Origin: CABMGU01 sp964508495 | Lineage (GTDB): Archaea; Nanobdellota; Nanobdellia; Woesearchaeales; ARS49 | Assembly (NCBI GenBank): GCA_964508495.1 | Contig: CAZDUA010000004.1 | Location: 1 to 64,000 of the forward strand | DNA length: 64,000 nt | Direction: 5' to 3' | In this document: piece by piece, positions 61,434 through 64,000 of the stretch | How the letters are laid out: the number at the start of each line of letters is the position of its first letter | Position numbering within the stretch: the first letter of the stretch is position 1 | Notes under the pieces: generated by a model | Seen by the model: the letters and a program-made list of their open reading frames with translations, nothing else | What the model was told of the DNA's origin: nothing | Databases searched by the model: none | Program-made: the position numbers and the translations under genes

Positions 61434-61814
61434 ATGGCTAAAGAATTTTTTTACCACGGAAAAAGCGTACAAGACTTAACGAAAATGAGTATTGAGGAGT
61501 TCGCAAAACTGGTACCATCACGAGAAAGACGAAAAATAAACCGAGGCTTCACCGAAGTAGAGAAAAAACTGCTGGTGGACATGAAAGTCAGTCCAAAAGA
61601 CGTCAAAACACACGCAAGAGACATGATAATACTCCCAGAAATGATAGGGAAAACAATCAAAGTATACAACGGAAAAGAATGGATGCAATTAATCATAGAG
61701 CCGGAATTGCTCGGGCACAGACTTGGAGAATTCGCACTCACAAGAAAACAAGTCAGGCACTCAGCGCCAGGAATCGGAGCAACCAAGAGCAGCGCATCGC
61801 TATCGGTGAGATAA
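61434..61814 (+). CDS. rps19: ribosomal protein uS19
   Basis: 126 residues. A KEFFYHGKSVQDLTKM start, KTHARDMIILPEMIGKTIKVYNGKEW and the C-terminal LGEFALTRKQVRHSAPGIGATKSSA are family-typical. Six bases after uL2. Confidence 0.97.
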   Translation: MAKEFFYHGKSVQDLTKMSIEEFAKLVPSRERRKINRGFTEVEKKLLVDMKVSPKDVKTHARDMIILPEMIGKTIKVYNGKEWMQLIIEPELLGHRLGEFALTRKQVRHSAPGIGATKSSASLSVR

Positions 61815-62303
61815 ATGGCATACGAATACTCAAAAAAAATGACAGAAAACAGCGCGAAAGCAGTAGGATTAGGCCTGCCAATCTCGCGAAAAGAAAGCAT
61901 CAACATATGCAACTCAATAAGAGGAATGAACTTGCAAAAAGCCAAAAAATTACTGCAAGACGTCATAGCACTCAAGAGGCCAATAGCTTACACAGTATAC
62001 AACGATGATGTAGGCCACAAAGCAGGAATGGCAGCAGGAAGATTCCCAGTAAGCTCGTGCGAACAAATACTATCCATACTTAAAAACGTGGAAGCGAACG
62101 CACAATTCAAAGGACTGAGCACTGGAAATTTGCTGATCAGACATGCAAATGCGCAAAAAGGACCAACAGCACACCACTTTGGCAGAAAGCGCACAAAAGC
62201 AAAAAGAACACACATAGAACTAATTGTTGAAGAAATCAAAAAAACAGAGGCAGTGAAGAAAGTTCGCCAGACATCCACGCCGAAAACAGAGGCAAAGAAA
62301 TGA
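61815..62303 (+). CDS. rpl22: ribosomal protein uL22
   Basis: 162 residues. Core: SRKESINICNSIRGMNLQKAKKLLQDVI and AQKGPTAHHFGRKRTKAKRTHIEL with the tunnel hairpin. The tail is longer than in bacteria and lysine-rich (KTEAVKKVRQTSTPKTEAKK). It overlaps uS3 by 4 bp. Confidence 0.97.
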   Translation: MAYEYSKKMTENSAKAVGLGLPISRKESINICNSIRGMNLQKAKKLLQDVIALKRPIAYTVYNDDVGHKAGMAAGRFPVSSCEQILSILKNVEANAQFKGLSTGNLLIRHANAQKGPTAHHFGRKRTKAKRTHIELIVEEIKKTEAVKKVRQTSTPKTEAKK

Positions 62304-62971
62304 TTGAACGCAAATTCATCGCAGAAAAAATGAAAGAACACGCAATACAGGAGTTCATCTCAGAGACACTCAAAAACGTAGGGCACTCGCACACCAAGCT
62401 GATGAGAACGCCCCTTGGAGAAAAAGTAATCATCTATGCGAGCAGGCCAGGACTAGTGGTAGGAAGAAAAGGAGAAAACATCAAGAAGCTCACCAACACG
62501 CTCAAAAAGAAATTCAACCTAGAAAATCCGCAAATAGAAATATCAGAAGTAGAACACCCAAACCTGGACGCACAAATCGTTGCAGAAAGAATAGCAAGCA
62601 CGATAGAAAGATTTGGAATCAACAAGTTCAAAGCAATAGGACACAAAACAATGATGGACGTAATGGCAGCAGGCGCACTAGGAATAGAAGTCCTAATTTC
62701 GGGAAAAGTCCCAAGCCAAAGAGCAAAAACGTGGAGATTCAACTCAGGATACCTCAAAAAGTGCGGAAACATCGCAGTAGAGGGAGTCAAAAGAGCAAAA
62801 GCAGTCTGCATCATGAAAACAGGAGAAATAGGAGTCCAAGTGGCGATCATGACACCAGACGTCAAACTACCAGACGACATAGAAGTCGGCGCAAAACCAG
62901 CAGCAAAAGTTGAAGAGAAAAAAGAAGAAATGCCAAAGAAAGCAGAAAAGAAAACTGAGGAAAGTAAATGA
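62300..62971 (+). CDS. rps3: ribosomal protein uS3
   Basis: 223 residues. KH domain GLVVGRKGENIKKLTNTLKKKF, and a C-terminal domain with IGHKTMMDVMAAGALGIEVLISGK. The end is a charged tail of Glu/Lys. The protein is a possible substrate of the Sfm1-like enzyme at 27169. It overlaps uL22 and uL29 by 4 bp each. Confidence 0.97.
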   Translation: MIERKFIAEKMKEHAIQEFISETLKNVGHSHTKLMRTPLGEKVIIYASRPGLVVGRKGENIKKLTNTLKKKFNLENPQIEISEVEHPNLDAQIVAERIASTIERFGINKFKAIGHKTMMDVMAAGALGIEVLISGKVPSQRAKTWRFNSGYLKKCGNIAVEGVKRAKAVCIMKTGEIGVQVAIMTPDVKLPDDIEVGAKPAAKVEEKKEEMPKKAEKKTEESK

Positions 62972-63198
62972 AAGCAAAAGAACTGCGCGCAATGGGAGAA
63001 CCCGAGCTCAAACAAAAAATGAACGAGCTTTACCGAGAACTCATGAAAGACAACGCGCAGGTAGCAACAGGAACAATACCAAAAAGTCCAGGCAAGCTAC
63101 GACTTGCAAAAAAGACAATCGCGAGAATCAAAACAATCCTAACACAGAAGGAGACAGCGCTAAAAAGCGCAGTGCCCACAATGGAGGCAAAGAAATAA
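62968..63198 (+). CDS. rpl29: ribosomal protein uL29
   Basis: 76 residues: MKAKELRAMGEPELKQKMNELYRELMKDNAQVATG, then IARIKTILTQKE, the small helical L29. It overlaps the uS3 stop (ATGA). Confidence 0.95.
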   Translation: MKAKELRAMGEPELKQKMNELYRELMKDNAQVATGTIPKSPGKLRLAKKTIARIKTILTQKETALKSAVPTMEAKK

Positions 63199-63200
63199 GC

Positions 63201-63506
63201 ATGAGTGTCTGTGTAACGTGTGGCTTGCCAAAAGAGCTATGCGTTTGCGAAAGTATCGCAAAAGAAAGTCAAAAAATCATTGTCCGAATCGAGGCCAAAA
63301 AGTTCAACAAAAAATACACGATCGTCGAAGGAATTGACGAGAAGGAAATTGACCTTGACCAACTGGCGAAAAAGTTGAAAGCAACACTCGCCTGCGGAGG
63401 CACGATAAAGGACAACAAAATCGAGCTCCAAGGAGAGCACAAACAAAAAGTCAAGCAGATATTGATTGAAGCGGGATTCGCTCCTGAAACAATCATCGTC
63501 AAGTAG
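63201..63506 (+). CDS. translation initiation factor aIF1 (SUI1)
   Basis: 101 residues. A small N-terminal zinc-binding-like pair CVTCGLPKELCVCES, then the SUI1 domain KKYTIVEGIDEKEIDLDQLAKKLKATLACGGTIKDNKIELQGEHKQKVKQIL. In archaea aIF1 selects the start codon on the 30S subunit. It sits between uL29 and Rnp1, a known archaeal order. Confidence 0.95.
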   Translation: MSVCVTCGLPKELCVCESIAKESQKIIVRIEAKKFNKKYTIVEGIDEKEIDLDQLAKKLKATLACGGTIKDNKIELQGEHKQKVKQILIEAGFAPETIIVK

Positions 63507-63507
63507 C

Positions 63508-63759
63508 ATGGGTAACAACGTTATTCATGCGGAATGGATAGGCAAACACGCAAAGGTTGTGAAGGCCAAGAATCCCAGTCACGCCAACATCACAGGGGTG
63601 GTGGTTGACGAGACAAAAAATACGATAACAATCCAGACAGAAAAAGGCATTAAAAAAGTGCCGAAGCACGGAAGCGTGTTCAACATAAACGGACACGAGG
63701 TGCAGGGAGATGAAGTCCTTGCAGCTCCAGAAGAAAGAATCAAAATCAAGACGGAGTAA
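63508..63759 (+). CDS. rnp1: RNase P protein subunit Rnp1 (p29/Pop4)
   Basis: 83 residues, a Sm-like beta-barrel: EWIGKHAKVVKAKNPSHANITGVVVDETKNTITIQTEKG, then VFNINGHEVQGDE. Pop4/p29 binds the RNase P RNA specificity side, together with the RNA encoded at 34324. Slightly short for the family (usually 95-130 residues). Confidence 0.9.
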   Translation: MGNNVIHAEWIGKHAKVVKAKNPSHANITGVVVDETKNTITIQTEKGIKKVPKHGSVFNINGHEVQGDEVLAAPEERIKIKTE

Positions 63760-63763
63760 AAAA

Positions 63764-64000
63764 ATGCAAACAATCAGAACCAGAGGAAGAACATTTACCG
63801 GAATCGTAGTAGAGGCCAGAATGCAGACAACGGCCACAGTAGAATGGCCAAGAAGAAAATACGTAACAAAATACGAGAGATACGAGAAAAGCAGAACGAG
63901 AATCAAAGCACACAACCCGCAAAACATAGACGCAAAGAAAGGAGATATAGTCAAAGTAATGGAATGCAGGCCAATAAGCAAGACAAAGCACTTCATAATC
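63764..64000 (+). CDS. rps17: ribosomal protein uS17, truncated by the window end
   Basis: The first 79 residues are present: TRGRTFTGIVVEARMQTTATVEWPRRKYVTKYERYEKSRTRI, then GDIVKVMECRPISKTKHF. Normal archaeal S17 is about 105-115 residues, so the end lies outside the window. Confidence 0.95.
   Translation, partial: MQTIRTRGRTFTGIVVEARMQTTATVEWPRRKYVTKYERYEKSRTRIKAHNPQNIDAKKGDIVKVMECRPISKTKHFII

Noticed and set aside
1..64000. CRISPR arrays, rRNA genes, transposases, integrases, toxin-antitoxin pairs
   Set aside because: I looked for evenly spaced repeats, conserved rRNA sequence, DDE or Tyr-recombinase motifs and small paired genes, and saw none that hold up.

Overview
The window is a gene-dense archaeal chromosome segment, most likely from a small-genome DPANN-type lineage. 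The archaeal assignment rests on ABCE1, archaeal DnaG, topoisomerase VI, PCNA, Hef, RNA polymerase subunits D and N, alpha-NAC, Sec61-beta, archaeal ribosomal operons, an SRP RNA with archaeal helix-8 sequence, and TATA-box promoters about 25 bp upstream of often leaderless starts. The DPANN placement is inference. It rests on a primase that appears to fuse catalytic and large-subunit C-terminal domains (as described for Nanoarchaeum), gyrase alongside topo VI, and many short lineage-specific proteins.

Layout. 1-2.4 kb: a membrane-anchored protein and a dprA-comF pair. 2.5-16.7 kb: ABCE1, a metallopeptidase-like protein, TrmI, DoxX, lipoproteins, tRNA-Cys, LeuRS, SRP RNA, a presenilin-type protease and a HerA-like ATPase. 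16.7-22.9 kb: DnaG, a RIO kinase and a folate/thymidylate block (folC, glyA, folA, thyA). 22.9-26.2 kb: a KH protein with Top6B and Top6A. 26.3-31.5 kb: methyltransferases, tRNA-Arg, and the S13-S4-S11-RpoD-tRNA-Leu-L18e-L13-S9-RpoN operon. 31.6-34.7 kb: tRNA-His, a MinD-like module, NAC/Sec61-beta and the RNase P RNA, with two copies of a palindromic repeat next to the ends of RNA genes. 34.7-43.5 kb: a degenerate THUMP methyltransferase, GyrA, a ScpB operon with a small zinc-ribbon gene, coiled-coil paralogues, a lipoprotein, a NUDIX gene and an intron-containing tRNA-Leu. 43.5-58.5 kb: RNase J, PCNA, a deoxyribosyltransferase-HD fusion, a UbiA-family enzyme, an operon with a 29-residue-repeat solenoid, TraB, a degenerate M50 protein, Hef, HtpX and primase. 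58.5-64 kb: the L3-L4-L23-L2-S19-L22-S3-L29-eIF1-Rnp1-S17 operon, preceded by a structured leader.

Most genes are packed in ATGA-type overlaps and use A-rich codons on the coding strand. The first three protein genes and the two large lipoproteins (7.5 and 41.5 kb) look different in codon use and may be more recent arrivals. The items most worth following are the palindromic repeat flanked by copies of RNA-gene ends (31.7 and 34.2 kb), the deoxyribosyltransferase-HD fusion (45.7 kb), the L3-operon leader with two mutually exclusive hairpins (58.5 kb), the palindrome-plus-TATA element shared by two operons, and the solenoid/zinc-finger/coiled-coil operon (48.4-49.9 kb). No CRISPR array, rRNA gene or intact transposase was seen.
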